A DNA stretch of 64,000 nucleotides from positions 1 through 64,000 of the forward strand of contig DGUV01000068.1 in assembly GCA_002395775.1 (NCBI GenBank), read 5' to 3'. The notes below the pieces were generated by a model that did not search any database, was not told where the DNA came from, and saw nothing but the letters and a program-made list of their open reading frames with translations. This DNA is from Prevotellaceae bacterium UBA4301. GTDB taxonomy: Bacteria; Bacteroidota; Bacteroidia; Bacteroidales; Bacteroidaceae. Positions 27,487 to 36,430 of the stretch are shown here, piece after piece. Position 1 is the stretch's first letter, and every line of letters begins with the position of its first letter. The position numbers were made by a program, and so were the translations under genes.

Positions 27487-29037
27487 TTATAAACTTTCGA
27501 GAAACAAGATTAGTGCCTGACGGTCCTCTTTGTCCATCTTCATGAAAAGGTTCTTCGAGGCTTCACCCTCGCCTCCGTGCCAGAGAATGGCCTCCTGCAG
27601 GTTGCGGGCACGTCCGTCGTGCAGGAAGTAGGTGTGAGCATTCACCTTTTCTTGCAGTCCGATGCCCCAAAGCGGGGTGGTGCGCCATTCGTTGCCACGG
27701 GCCAGTCCGCTGACGTAATTGTCGTTCAGGCCTACGCCCATGATCTCGCTGCCCATGTCGTGGAGCAGATAGTCGCTATAGGGATGGATGGTCTGGTTGC
27801 CCAACCATGGCAGTTCTGTGCCGTTGAGCAGGGTGGCTCCCCGGGGACGTGTGTGCAGGGTGGTTACATGGCACAGGTGGCACTTGGCTTCGTAGAAACG
27901 CTGCTCGCCAATCTCTGTCAACTGCCGCTCGGTGACGGTCTGTCCTTTATATTGCATGGGGGTTGTGGTCGAACCCAGCCGGCGGGCGGGCACTCCCAAC
28001 CCGTGCAGGTAGTAGTCCACGTCTTCCATGTCCTCGGTAGAGATATCGAGTTTGTCGTAAAGCAGCCCCATCATCGAGCCCTCCTGCATCTGGCTCTGTC
28101 CTTCGCATATTTCCTCGGGGTAGCGGCTGTTGGTTACGCCCATGTCGCTCGAGAAGCCCAGTTCCACGGTCAGGTCGGCATGCTGAGCCTTGTTGCCGGA
28201 GAGACCCAGCTGCATGCGGCCTCGCTCGTTGATGTAGTTGCAGCGGCCCGAGATTCCATATTCGGGATAATTCGACTTACGTGCCAGGGCTTCTATCTCC
28301 TCGTGGTCAAGTGCCATCATCTGGCCCATGCCGACGTGGCGTAGGGGAATCCTGACGGTGCAGAAGAGGTCCTCAGGACGTATGGGGTCGTCCGTATCGC
28401 GATAGTTGGGCCTGTACCATTCGGTGACGGTGTATTCGGGATAGACCAGTTCGTAGGGCTCCCCGTCAGGGAACTGGAACTGCGCCTTGTGCCATCGGCA
28501 CTCCAACTTGCCCTCGGCAGTCACGCCCATGATACTCTGGTCGTGGATGACGCGGCCATAGTGCTGGAAGAAGGCTCCGTTCTTGCGAGTGACATAGACC
28601 AGCATCGACGAGAAACCATACTGTCCGCTCCCATAGACCGGAGTTCCATCGGGGTCGGTGCCCGTCTGCGTCCAAAGGGCTGGTTTCGTGCGACCAGCAT
28701 TTCTGTGACACGAACCACACGAATAGCCGGCATAGACGGGTCCGAGTCCGTTGCCCGAGTTCATAGGGTTGTCATAGAGGCGGTCGCCATGGGTGAAGCG
28801 CTTTTCGTTGGCGGCTATGCTTGCCACCCAGTCGGCATCGGTGTCGTAGGCATACGAGGAGTTCTTGAAAACCGTGCTTGTCCCGGCCGAAAGTGCGTAG
28901 CCCTCAGGCACGTCGATGCTCTTTACATCCAAAACGCCATTGTCCTCACAGCCCGTGAGGGCCATGAGAACAATGCACCAAAATGTAAGTATGATTAAAC
29001 TGCTATCGCTCTTAGTTAGCGGGTGTAATAGCCTCAT
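27487..29037 (-). CDS. Di-heme oxidoreductase-like lipoprotein (DUF1111 / thiol oxidoreductase family)
   Basis: About 516 residues from the ATG at 29037, which directly precedes a lipoprotein signal (FWCIVLMALTGC); the longer frame adds 32 unlikely residues. Two CxxCH haem sites are visible: SCGSCHRNAGR (near residue 110) and KCHLCHVTTLH (near residue 390). Further family blocks are HDGRARNLQEAILWHGGEGE and LALDHEEI-like ALDHEEIEALAR. In Proteobacteria this family is encoded beside imelysin in iron-regulated operons. The start overlaps the imelysin gene end by 26 bp. Confidence 0.87.
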   Translation of the reverse strand: MRLLHPLTKSDSSLIILTFWCIVLMALTGCEDNGVLDVKSIDVPEGYALSAGTSTVFKNSSYAYDTDADWVASIAANEKRFTHGDRLYDNPMNSGNGLGPVYAGYSCGSCHRNAGRTKPALWTQTGTDPDGTPVYGSGQYGFSSMLVYVTRKNGAFFQHYGRVIHDQSIMGVTAEGKLECRWHKAQFQFPDGEPYELVYPEYTVTEWYRPNYRDTDDPIRPEDLFCTVRIPLRHVGMGQMMALDHEEIEALARKSNYPEYGISGRCNYINERGRMQLGLSGNKAQHADLTVELGFSSDMGVTNSRYPEEICEGQSQMQEGSMMGLLYDKLDISTEDMEDVDYYLHGLGVPARRLGSTTTPMQYKGQTVTERQLTEIGEQRFYEAKCHLCHVTTLHTRPRGATLLNGTELPWLGNQTIHPYSDYLLHDMGSEIMGVGLNDNYVSGLARGNEWRTTPLWGIGLQEKVNAHTYFLHDGRARNLQEAILWHGGEGEASKNLFMKMDKEDRQALILFLESL

Positions 29038-30196
29038 AGACACGTGCCTTTCCGTTCTTGAACAACAGGAACTCGAGGGTGTGGAAACCGCGTACGTTCT
29101 GCACAGCCTCAATGTCCTTGTTCTCCTCATCATATTCGCCTTCCCACTTGATCAGGTCTTCAATCTTTCCGCTCTTCATCACACCCTCGATGGCATCAAC
29201 GTCCAGGGGCCACGAGTCCATGTTGGGGTCGAGTCCCAGGTCGGCCACGGGACCGAAGAGGAAGGCCTCGCTGGTCTCCCAGGGTTCGCGAGCTTCAATC
29301 CACAGGTTGGCAGCAGCCTTGAAGTTGCTGGAGTTGGGTTGGTTGCGCAGGGCTACCACAGCCGCTCTGAGTTCGTCGGTCTTTGTCTCCAGGTCGCTGT
29401 ATGTGGGTAGTACCACCTGATTGACATAGGTCTCAACAATGTTACCCATCTCGTCGTTGGAAGCGTTTGAGCTGACAAAGGCTGTCAGGTCGCGCTCCAG
29501 CACCTCCACCAAACTGGCGCAGGCCTCCTGGGCCGCCAGTACACTGGCGTTGCCGATGTGGCTACGGAAGGGAGCAGCCATACTCTTGATGGCATTGTAG
29601 GCAGCATCGATGCGGCCCTTCACGTCGCCGTAGAGCGTGGGATTCTGGGCCTTGGTGAATGCGGCCAGCGAGTGCTGGGCCTCAGTGTTGTTGCGCGTGC
29701 CGTTGAAGGCATTGCGAATGCTCTGTATGTTGTTAGAATAGTCATCGATGGAGTGCCAGCTGTACCACGACTCCACGGCATAGACAGCCTCGGTGTAGCG
29801 CCCGGCGTTCCAGAGGTCGCGAGGCTCACCAATCTTGGAGGTTCCCACCTCGCTGGCAATATCGATGCAACCGTCCACAATCTGCTGTACGCAGGCCGAT
29901 GCGCTCTTGAACTCACCACCAAACGACTTGAAGGTTTCGGCATAGGACTCACCACCCTTGTAGGACTCCGACCAGGCTTCATTCAGGTCGCTGGCGTCCT
30001 TGGCCAGCAGGTTGGCCACGGCCACGGCATATTGTGTCCAAGTGGACACATTCTGACTGTTCACTTCAATGTTGTGCTCGTCAATGGTTACCTCCTCGGT
30101 ACCTTCAGGCACTTGCTTTTCTTCATTCTCATTGTCGCAGCTCACGAATCCCAGACTCATGGCCAGCAGACCTACTACAAACAGATTCTTTTTCAT
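29012..30196 (-). CDS. Imelysin-family lipoprotein (M75, iron-regulated)
   Basis: 394 residues with a lipoprotein signal (LLAMSLGFVSC). The imelysin GxHxxE motif is present as RGFHTLEFLLF near residue 365, and the helical core includes WSESYKGGESYAETFKSFG. Imelysins (IrpA/ICMP/EfeO-like) are surface or periplasmic proteins tied to iron or haem uptake; earlier claims of protease activity are doubtful. Neighbours on both sides are porins and a di-heme oxidoreductase, supporting an iron-related unit. Confidence 0.88.
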   Translation of the reverse strand: MKKNLFVVGLLAMSLGFVSCDNENEEKQVPEGTEEVTIDEHNIEVNSQNVSTWTQYAVAVANLLAKDASDLNEAWSESYKGGESYAETFKSFGGEFKSASACVQQIVDGCIDIASEVGTSKIGEPRDLWNAGRYTEAVYAVESWYSWHSIDDYSNNIQSIRNAFNGTRNNTEAQHSLAAFTKAQNPTLYGDVKGRIDAAYNAIKSMAAPFRSHIGNASVLAAQEACASLVEVLERDLTAFVSSNASNDEMGNIVETYVNQVVLPTYSDLETKTDELRAAVVALRNQPNSSNFKAAANLWIEAREPWETSEAFLFGPVADLGLDPNMDSWPLDVDAIEGVMKSGKIEDLIKWEGEYDEENKDIEAVQNVRGFHTLEFLLFKNGKARVYEAITPAN

Positions 30197-30237
30197 CCTT
30201 TTATATATTATGTTTAAAAGTTTTATCGTTTAAGGGG

Positions 30238-31608
30238 TTAGCGGTTTTTCCTCAGCTTGGCAAATTTGTTGTCCTGCAGGAACCATCCTGTGAAAGCCAC
30301 GCCCAGGGCAAATTCGTTCTCGGCCTTGTAGTTGCCACCGCCAATGCGGCGCTTCGTGTAGTCGGCCTTCACCACCAGATTGGGCAGGGGGCGATAGTTG
30401 ACGCCGACCACCCACATCGACGTCTTCAGCCGCGGATCGGCATCCTTCAGGTTGTTGGCGTCCACAATCACCTTTTCCTGGGGATTATAGTACTCATATC
30501 GCACAAAGGGGATGATGTCGGGCATGCCGCTGCAGGTGACCATGCCCTTGAGGCGCAGGCCCACCTCGCCGCCGTAGCTCACTGCCCGCTGGGCGATGGG
30601 TGTCAGTCGGCTGTAGGGCGACTTGCTGCTCAGGCGGTTGTTCTTGGCCGTGAGCTGGCTGCTGTTGCCCACATGGCCCCCCATCAGGTTCATGCGGGCC
30701 ACGAAGAAGCGATGCTGATACTGTGCATCCACCGACCATATGCGCACGGGCACGCTGAAAGCGTAGGTCTGCGGCTTGTCGCTGTTCGAGGCGGCGTTGT
30801 GCAGATAATAGAACGCAGCCCCCAGTCGCAGGCCAGGCACACCGCGATAGTTGAGCCGGGCCACATAGGCAGGCGACGTAAAGTTGTCCACCTCGAAGAA
30901 TCCCTGCTTGCCGCCCTTCACCCATGTGTTGCGGTCAAAGCCATTGGCATTCAGTCCTGCCACCACCATGGCCTGGTAGTCGAACGAGGCCCACTTGCGG
31001 CCAAACTCACCCATGATGGAGAGACCCGTCTCGTGCCAAGTACAGGGGACAATGGAGGTCTCGCCCTCGGGGCGCACCGTGCCGAAGAACAGGATGGGCT
31101 CGTGGTGGGCATTCGTCAGGCCCAGGGGCACAATCTGGTGTCCCACCCTCACCATGAAGCTGTTGTTCAGCCTGTAGGTCAGGTGAAACTGTTCCAGAGC
31201 CACCTCGCCGCCCTTCTCCACCTCGGTCTCGTATTCGCCGTTCTCAGTGTTCTCAATCTCGTAGGCAGTGCCTGTTCCACCGGCCTCAAACTCCACTTCC
31301 ACTCCCAGTGCCCAATGGCGGTTGAACTTGTAGTCGCCTGCCACGACGAAGCGTGGGATGGAGATGGTGTTGCGCTTCACGTCGGAATTGCCGGTGCTGG
31401 TGCCGGTGAAGCGGTTGATACCGTAGTTCTTGAACTGGGCTACCACCTCGCCGTAACCACCCAAGCGGTAGCGTCCGTAGGAGTCCATCTCTGTCGAGTC
31501 GTTGTTCCACTGGGCACGGACTGTTCCGAATTGAACATTAAACATTGAGAACTGGAAATTGGCAGTGCCAATCATCAACATTGCAGTCAGCAGTATTCTT
31601 CGTTTCAT
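30238..31608 (-). CDS. Outer-membrane porin (first gene of the imelysin operon)
   Basis: 456 residues with a long signal peptide and a strand-rich barrel, ending with a basic tail (NKFAKLRKNR). It contains ALEQFHLTYRLNNSFMVRVG and other porin O/P-type strands. The signal region contains ANFQFSMFNVQFG, which is encoded by a 7-bp-period DNA tract (31529-31562). The signal peptidase site is therefore probably the later TVRAQ. Ligand unknown. It carries the operon promoter (31634-31641). Confidence 0.82.
   Translation of the reverse strand: MKRRILLTAMLMIGTANFQFSMFNVQFGTVRAQWNNDSTEMDSYGRYRLGGYGEVVAQFKNYGINRFTGTSTGNSDVKRNTISIPRFVVAGDYKFNRHWALGVEVEFEAGGTGTAYEIENTENGEYETEVEKGGEVALEQFHLTYRLNNSFMVRVGHQIVPLGLTNAHHEPILFFGTVRPEGETSIVPCTWHETGLSIMGEFGRKWASFDYQAMVVAGLNANGFDRNTWVKGGKQGFFEVDNFTSPAYVARLNYRGVPGLRLGAAFYYLHNAASNSDKPQTYAFSVPVRIWSVDAQYQHRFFVARMNLMGGHVGNSSQLTAKNNRLSSKSPYSRLTPIAQRAVSYGGEVGLRLKGMVTCSGMPDIIPFVRYEYYNPQEKVIVDANNLKDADPRLKTSMWVVGVNYRPLPNLVVKADYTKRRIGGGNYKAENEFALGVAFTGWFLQDNKFAKLRKNR
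31529..31562. repeat. 7-bp-period tract inside the porin signal region
   Basis: The + strand units tgaacat / taaacat / tgagaac / tggaaat repeat every 7 bp and are translated as NFQFSMFNVQF. Confidence 0.6.
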
Positions 31609-31633
31609 TTTTCTTCCTTTTCGATTTCGGCTG

Positions 31634-31641
31634 CAAAGTTA
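31634..31641 (-). promoter_or_regulatory. TAnnTTTG promoter box of the imelysin operon
   Basis: Minus strand TAACTTTG, 25 nt before the ATG at 31608. The regulator gene starts divergently 218 bp away. Confidence 0.65.
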
Positions 31642-31741
31642 CGTCCATTCTCCCACCCCTGCAATACTCAAAACAAGTGATTTTGCCCCTCAAAACCCCA
31701 TTTCCCCTACCATTTTTTGGTTAATCACCCCGTTTTTTTCT

Positions 31742-31749
31742 TAATTTTG
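31742..31749 (+). promoter_or_regulatory. TAnnTTTG promoter box of the hemerythrin-LuxR regulator
   Basis: TAATTTTG, with about 76 nt to the ATG at 31826. Confidence 0.6.
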
Positions 31750-31825
31750 CAACAGAAAAGGTTCCTCCAACCAGTGCAAGTCGCACTAAAATTTTAGAAA
31801 AGACAAACCTATAACTAAATAAAAC

Positions 31826-32791
31826 ATGATCGGACGCTACCACGAAAACGACCCCATGAGCGACGTCATCAGCGACGACTATCGCATGTTGCAGATGATA
31901 AGCCGCTTTGGCATCACACTGGGCTTCGGCGACCAAACCGTGGCACAGACCTGCCAACAAGCCAACATCGACACACAGACCTTCCTCACCGTGGTCAATT
32001 TTCTGCAGGACACCAACCACGCCCACATCACTGAGATGGCCGAACGCATCGACCTCCCCACCATGCTGCGCTACCTCAAGAACTCCCACACCTACTTCAT
32101 CGACCATCGCCTGCCGCAGATTCGCCGCCGCCTCATCCAGGCCATCGACATGAGCTCCCAGATAGCCGTGCTCATCATGAAGTTCTATGACGAATACGTG
32201 GCCGAGGTCACCCGCCACATGCAGTACGAAGACGCCCATGTCCACCCCTACGTCGAACAGCTTCTGCAAGGTCACATCGGGCAGCAGCGCCTGGCCGACA
32301 TCACCAGCCAGCACGAGGGTAGCCACTCCAGCATCGACCGCAGCCTCACCGAGCTCAAGAGCATCATCATCAAGTACTATCCCAGCGACCAGCGTGCCAC
32401 CCTCCTCAACGACGCCCTCATGGACATCTACATGGTGGAAGAGGATTTCCTCAACCATTGCCACATGGAGGACACCCTCTTTGCCCACTGCGTACACATG
32501 CTCGAACAGAGTCCGATGCTCAGCACCCCGTCCGACGAACCCGACACCGCACAGGCCAGCACCGCTGCCATACCCGAAGGTCCCCTGAGCGACCGCGAAC
32601 AGGAGGTTATCCGCCTTGTGGCCATGGGCCTTTCCAACAAGGAGATTGCCGAACGCATGTTCATTGCCGTCAACACCGTCATGACCCACCGGCGCAACAT
32701 CTCGCGCAAGCTCGACATCCACTCCACCGCAGGCCTCACCATCTACGCCATCGTCAACGGTCTCATCAATGTCGAGGAAGTGCACCTCTGA
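31826..32791 (+). CDS. Hemerythrin-like / LuxR-type transcription regulator (ScdA/RIC-like sensor)
   Basis: 321 residues. The first 60 (SDVISDDYRMLQMISRFGIT ... TCQQANI) resemble the ScdA_N domain. A four-helix region follows with the ligand spacing of a diiron hemerythrin: YFIDHRLP, TRHMQYEDAHVHPY, SQHEGSHSS and FLNHCHMEDTLF. The last 65 residues are a LuxR/GerE helix-turn-helix (LSDREQEVIRLVAMGLSNKEIAERMFIAVNT, read in two parts). It likely senses oxygen, NO or iron through the diiron site and controls transcription. It faces the imelysin operon divergently, its most likely target. Confidence 0.85.
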   Translation: MIGRYHENDPMSDVISDDYRMLQMISRFGITLGFGDQTVAQTCQQANIDTQTFLTVVNFLQDTNHAHITEMAERIDLPTMLRYLKNSHTYFIDHRLPQIRRRLIQAIDMSSQIAVLIMKFYDEYVAEVTRHMQYEDAHVHPYVEQLLQGHIGQQRLADITSQHEGSHSSIDRSLTELKSIIIKYYPSDQRATLLNDALMDIYMVEEDFLNHCHMEDTLFAHCVHMLEQSPMLSTPSDEPDTAQASTAAIPEGPLSDREQEVIRLVAMGLSNKEIAERMFIAVNTVMTHRRNISRKLDIHSTAGLTIYAIVNGLINVEEVHL

Positions 32792-32835
32792 ACGCCCCTT
32801 CCCAAAAGACTACGAACAGAAGGTAACTTAATTTC

Positions 32836-32895
32836 AAAACAGAGGTAGGCCCGAACGGGGACCCACCTCTGTAAGGATTTTCAGAAAAAAATGAA
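32836..32895. repeat. Dispersed hairpin element, copy B
   Basis: Reverse orientation of the element at 16222-16282. The arms cagaggt and acctctg enclose a cccgaacgggg core. It lies between the regulator gene and the end of cdsA and is a plausible terminator for both. Confidence 0.6.
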
Positions 32896-32922
32896 AGGTT
32901 TCTATCCCTCAAGAGGGAGGAG

Positions 32923-33777
32923 TTAGACAATCATCAGCGTGTAGAGATAGACGACTGCAGCCGGCAGGGCCAGCAGGGAAGAGTCGAAGCGGTCGAGCAG
33001 ACCTCCGTGGCCAGGCAGGATGTTGCCGCTGTCCTTGATGCCAAGCTGGCGCTTGAGCAGGCTCTCCACCAAGTCACCCCAGGTACCGAAGATGACCACC
33101 ACAAGGGCAAAGCCGAGCCACTGAGGCAGGGTGAGTCCGCCTGCCAGATGCCAAACCGCCACGGCTGCCAACAGCGATACAAGAGCCCCGCCCACGCTGC
33201 CTTCCCACGACTTCTTGGGCGAAATGCGCTCAAAGAGGCGATGGCGACCCAGGAGCGAACCGAAACAGTAGGCCCCGGTGTCGCTGGTCCACAGGAAGAT
33301 GAAGACGGCCAGGGGGAATGTCCACTGGTAGTGGAGCTGCTGAGGATGGGCAGGGTCGGCCATGAAGCCGAGCACGGGCACCATGGACAGGGGCAGAGCC
33401 ACATACATCTGGCTCATCATGGTGTAGGCCCAATTGTTGAGGGAACATTCGCGCTGCAGGTAGAGCTCGCTGACGAGCAGATAGATGACGCTGATGAGGT
33501 AGGGAATGAAGACGGCCGCCGTGGGTGTCCAGCCACTGCAGTAGCCGAAGAAGGCCAGGAAGAGGTAGGCCCCCGAGACACTGCATATCATGGAGTTGAC
33601 TTCCACATCGGGGCGCTCGCTGACGATATCGCAGAACTCGTGGACGCCAAGGGCCACGATGAGGGTGAACAGCAAAGCCATGGTGAGGGGGCTGTAGGTG
33701 ATGCCGCCCACCATGACTGCAAGGAAAAATATGCCTGTGAGGCTTCGTACGATCAGGTTGTGTTGTTTGGGACTCAT
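32923..33777 (-). CDS. cdsA: Phosphatidate cytidylyltransferase
   Basis: 284 residues with about eight membrane helices and the CDP-alcohol signature near the C-terminus: SPKKSWEGSVGG, FGTWGDLVESLLKRQLG and GGLLDRFDSSL. It makes CDP-diacylglycerol from phosphatidate and CTP at the inner membrane, the entry to phospholipid synthesis. It is the third gene of the rsfS-ftsH-cdsA operon, 15 bp after ftsH, an order I know from Bacteroidetes. Confidence 0.95.
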   Translation of the reverse strand: MSPKQHNLIVRSLTGIFFLAVMVGGITYSPLTMALLFTLIVALGVHEFCDIVSERPDVEVNSMICSVSGAYLFLAFFGYCSGWTPTAAVFIPYLISVIYLLVSELYLQRECSLNNWAYTMMSQMYVALPLSMVPVLGFMADPAHPQQLHYQWTFPLAVFIFLWTSDTGAYCFGSLLGRHRLFERISPKKSWEGSVGGALVSLLAAVAVWHLAGGLTLPQWLGFALVVVIFGTWGDLVESLLKRQLGIKDSGNILPGHGGLLDRFDSSLLALPAAVVYLYTLMIV

Positions 33778-33792
33778 GGTTTTTAAGGGTGA

Positions 33793-35799
33793 TTAGGCTT
33801 TATCGGAGTGTTCAGAGTTATCGGGATTATCGGAGTTGTCGGAGTCTTCTATTATTTCATCGGCGCGACTGGCCCAGGGACGGGGGCCGAAGATGTGTTC
33901 TACGTCGTCGGCAAAGATGACCTCACGGTCCACCAGCAGCTGAGCCAGTTGGGCGTGGCCCTCGCTCTTGGCGGTGAGCAACTGCTTGGCCCGCTCATAC
34001 TGTTCGGCTATCATCTTCTGCACCTCCTGGTCGATGAGTTGCGCAGTCTCGTCGCTATAGGGCTTGGAGAACTGATACTCATCGTTGTTGTAGTAGCAGA
34101 GGTTGGGCAGACGGTCGCTCATGCCCATGTAGGCTATCATGCCGTAGGCCTGCTTGGTGACGCGCTCCAGGTCGTTCATGGCTCCGCTGGAGATATGGCC
34201 GGTGAAGAGTTCTTCGGCTGCACGGCCGCCCAAGAGGGCGCACATCTCGTCGAGCATCTGCTCCTTGGTGGTGATTTGCCGTTCCTCGGGCAAATACCAT
34301 GCAGCTCCCAGCGCACGGCCACGGGGCACGATGGTGACCTTCACCAGGGGATTGGCATATTGCAGGTGCCACGAGATGGTGGCATGTCCGGCCTCGTGAA
34401 GGGCTATGGTGCGCTTCTCCTCGGAGGTGAGCACCTTGGTCTTCTTCTCCAGTCCACCGATGATTCGATCAACGGCCGAGAGGAAGTCGTCCTTCGATAC
34501 CGACTTCTTGTCGTGACGGGCAGCAATGAGGGCAGCCTCGTTGCAGACATTGGCGATGTCGGCACCCGAGAATCCCGGAGTCTGGCGGGCCAGGAAGTCG
34601 ATGTCCAGCGACTTATCCACCTTCAGCGGGCGCAGGTGGACCTTGAAAATGGCCTTTCGCTCGTTGACGTCGGGCAGGTCAACGTGTATTTGGCGGTCGA
34701 AACGTCCTGCTCTGAGCAGAGCCTTGTCCAGGATGTCGGCACGGTTCGTAGCGGCCAGGATGATGACACCGCTGTTGGTGCCGAATCCGTCCATCTCGGT
34801 GAGCAGCTGGTTGAGCGTGCTCTCGCGCTCGTCGTTGCCACCCATCATGGTGTTGCGGCTGCGGGCACGACCCACAGCGTCAATCTCATCGATGAAGATG
34901 ATGCAGGGACTGTTCTCCTTGGCCTGACGGAAGAGGTCGCGCACGCGGCTGGCTCCGACGCCCACAAACATCTCCACAAAGTCGCTGCCCGACATGGTGA
35001 AGAAGGGCACGTCGGCCTCGCCTGCAACAGCCTTGGCCAAGAGTGTCTTGCCCGTTCCCGGCGGGCCCACCAAGAGGGCGCCCTTGGGTATCTTGCCACC
35101 CAGGTCAGTGAATTTCTTGGGATTCTTCAGGAACTCCACAATCTCCTTCACCTCCTGCTTGGCGCCAGCCTGACCGGCCACGTCGGCAAAGGTGACCTTG
35201 GTGTTCTCATCCACCTCGACACGCTGGGCACGACTACGGCCCACATTGAAGATGTTCATGGCCCCGCCGCCTCCTGCACCGCCTCCCATGCGATTCATGA
35301 TGAATATCCAGAAAAAGACGAGCAACAGTATGGGACCGAAGTTGATGAGAATGTGATAGAGCATGCTGTCCTCATCGCGATAGCTGAGCTCACCCTCAAA
35401 GTTGCCAGCCTCATGCTGCTGGTCGATGAACTCCTCCACCTTTTCGATGGAACCATACTTCACCACGACATAGGGCTCCTGCCCCGACTTGTCGGACTGG
35501 CCCGAACGAAAGACGTCGCGGATGTGCTCGCCGCTGACATACATGTTCAGCTGGCGGCGGTCGCTGTTGACCTCAATGCGCGAGGCGTAGCCCTTCTCGA
35601 CATACTGGCGGAACTCGCTGTAGGTGGCCTGCTTGGACATACTGCCCGCAGCCCCCGAGCCCTCGCTGTTGAGGAACAGCCAGCCCAGCGCCACAGCAAT
35701 GATGAGGTAGAACCAACTGAGGTTGATGCGCGGGCGGTTGGGTTTTCCGCCCTTGTTCTTGGGGTTAGGGGCGGGTTTCTTCTTATTGTTGTTTGCCAT
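33793..35799 (-). CDS. ftsH: ATP-dependent zinc metalloprotease FtsH
   Basis: 668 residues from the ATG at 35799, which gives the basic [15 protein letters not shown] start; an upstream start would overlap rsfS. Two membrane helices flank a periplasmic domain, followed by an AAA domain (Walker [14 protein letters not shown], Walker [15 protein letters not shown], second region of homology [17 protein letters not shown]) and the zinc protease site HEAGHATI. It degrades misfolded membrane proteins and short-lived regulators. The Asp/Asn/Ser-rich C-terminal tail ([18 protein letters not shown]) is low complexity. Confidence 0.96.
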   Translation of the reverse strand: MANNNKKKPAPNPKNKGGKPNRPRINLSWFYLIIAVALGWLFLNSEGSGAAGSMSKQATYSEFRQYVEKGYASRIEVNSDRRQLNMYVSGEHIRDVFRSGQSDKSGQEPYVVVKYGSIEKVEEFIDQQHEAGNFEGELSYRDEDSMLYHILINFGPILLLVFFWIFIMNRMGGGAGGGGAMNIFNVGRSRAQRVEVDENTKVTFADVAGQAGAKQEVKEIVEFLKNPKKFTDLGGKIPKGALLVGPPGTGKTLLAKAVAGEADVPFFTMSGSDFVEMFVGVGASRVRDLFRQAKENSPCIIFIDEIDAVGRARSRNTMMGGNDERESTLNQLLTEMDGFGTNSGVIILAATNRADILDKALLRAGRFDRQIHVDLPDVNERKAIFKVHLRPLKVDKSLDIDFLARQTPGFSGADIANVCNEAALIAARHDKKSVSKDDFLSAVDRIIGGLEKKTKVLTSEEKRTIALHEAGHATISWHLQYANPLVKVTIVPRGRALGAAWYLPEERQITTKEQMLDEMCALLGGRAAEELFTGHISSGAMNDLERVTKQAYGMIAYMGMSDRLPNLCYYNNDEYQFSKPYSDETAQLIDQEVQKMIAEQYERAKQLLTAKSEGHAQLAQLLVDREVIFADDVEHIFGPRPWASRADEIIEDSDNSDNPDNSEHSDKA

Positions 35800-35815
35800 A
35801 GGGGATGATGATTCT

Positions 35816-36175
35816 CTAATCCAGGTCTTCAATTTCCGTAATCACTGCATCGGCCCACAGATGCTCAATATCGTAGAACTCACGTGTTTCGGCCAGGAAC
35901 AGGTGGACGATGACGTCGCCATAGTCCATGGCCACCCACACCGACTGACGCAGGCCATCGACTGCCGTGGGTTTGCTCTGTGCCTCCTTGCGGGCCGTTT
36001 CGGCCACGCTATCGACCAGGGCCTGCAGGTGGCTGGGCGAATTGCCCGTGCAAATGACAAAGGCCTTGCAGATGGTGTCCTCGATGGGGCTGAGGTCAAC
36101 GACGGTGATGTCGTGGGCCTTCTTTTCCTGCATGCCTTTCACTATCTTTTCAATCAAAAGTTCTGTACTATTCAT
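35816..36175 (-). CDS. rsfS: Ribosomal silencing factor RsfS
   Basis: 119 residues of the Iojap/RsfS family: ICKAFVICTGNSPSHLQALV and DYGDVIVHLFLAETREFYDIEHLWADA. RsfS binds ribosomal protein L14 and blocks subunit joining when nutrients are short. First gene of the rsfS-ftsH-cdsA operon with its own promoter about 25 nt upstream. Confidence 0.93.
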   Translation of the reverse strand: MNSTELLIEKIVKGMQEKKAHDITVVDLSPIEDTICKAFVICTGNSPSHLQALVDSVAETARKEAQSKPTAVDGLRQSVWVAMDYGDVIVHLFLAETREFYDIEHLWADAVITEIEDLD

Positions 36176-36200
36176 TCCGTATTATTATAGGATTTGGGTG

Positions 36201-36208
36201 CAAAGGTA
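36201..36208 (-). promoter_or_regulatory. TAnnTTTG promoter box of the rsfS-ftsH-cdsA operon
   Basis: Minus strand TACCTTTG, 25 nt before the rsfS ATG. Confidence 0.65.
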
Positions 36209-36212
36209 CGGA

Positions 36213-36250
36213 TTTAAATTAAAAATTAAAAATTAAAAATTAAAAATTGA
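36213..36250. repeat. 7-bp-period A/T tract between rsfS and the tRNA gene
   Basis: Nearly perfect aaaatta units repeat five times with period 7, between two divergent promoters. Confidence 0.6.
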
Positions 36251-36282
36251 GGGAAATGTTTTGCGGATTCACAAAAAGTGCG

Positions 36283-36290
36283 TACCTTTG
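36283..36290 (+). promoter_or_regulatory. TAnnTTTG promoter box of tRNA-Gln
   Basis: TACCTTTG with a TTTG about 19 bp upstream (36260-36263), the best -33/-7 pair in the window; 16 nt to the tRNA 5' end. Confidence 0.7.
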
Positions 36291-36306
36291 CAGCGCAAAA
36301 GCCGAT

Positions 36307-36377
36307 TGGGCTATGGTGTAATGGTAACACTGCAGATTCTGGTCCTGCCTTTCCTGGTTCGAGTCCGGGTAGCCCAA
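36307..36377 (+). tRNA. tRNA-Gln (anticodon CUG)
   Basis: 71 nt. The acceptor arms TGGGCTA and TAGCCCA pair over 7 bp with discriminator A; the T-arm is cctgGTTCGAGtccgg-like (GGTTCGAGTCC). The anticodon loop TTCTGGT places CTG at 36339-36341, reading the Gln codon CAG. The closing pair of the anticodon stem is A-C. CCA is not encoded. A terminator follows at 36391. Confidence 0.9.
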
Positions 36378-36390
36378 CAAAGAAAAAAGA

Positions 36391-36422
36391 AGAAGCCTCG
36401 CTCATCAGTCAGCGAGGCTTCT
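36391..36422. terminator. Bidirectional terminator between tRNA-Gln and the DUF349 gene
   Basis: A 12-bp stem (agaagcctcgct with agcgaggcttct), 8-nt loop, flanked by A-rich and T-rich ends so that it works in both directions. Confidence 0.8.
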
Positions 36423-36430
36423 TTCGTTTA

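Noticed and set aside
33808..35808. Long plus-strand open frame of 666 codons opposite ftsH
   Set aside because: Entirely antisense to a certain FtsH gene; His/Leu/Val-rich text without motifs.
36176..36300. CRISPR-like repeats at the A/T tract beside tRNA-Gln
   Set aside because: The period is 7 bp with no spacers; it belongs to the heptamer tract family.
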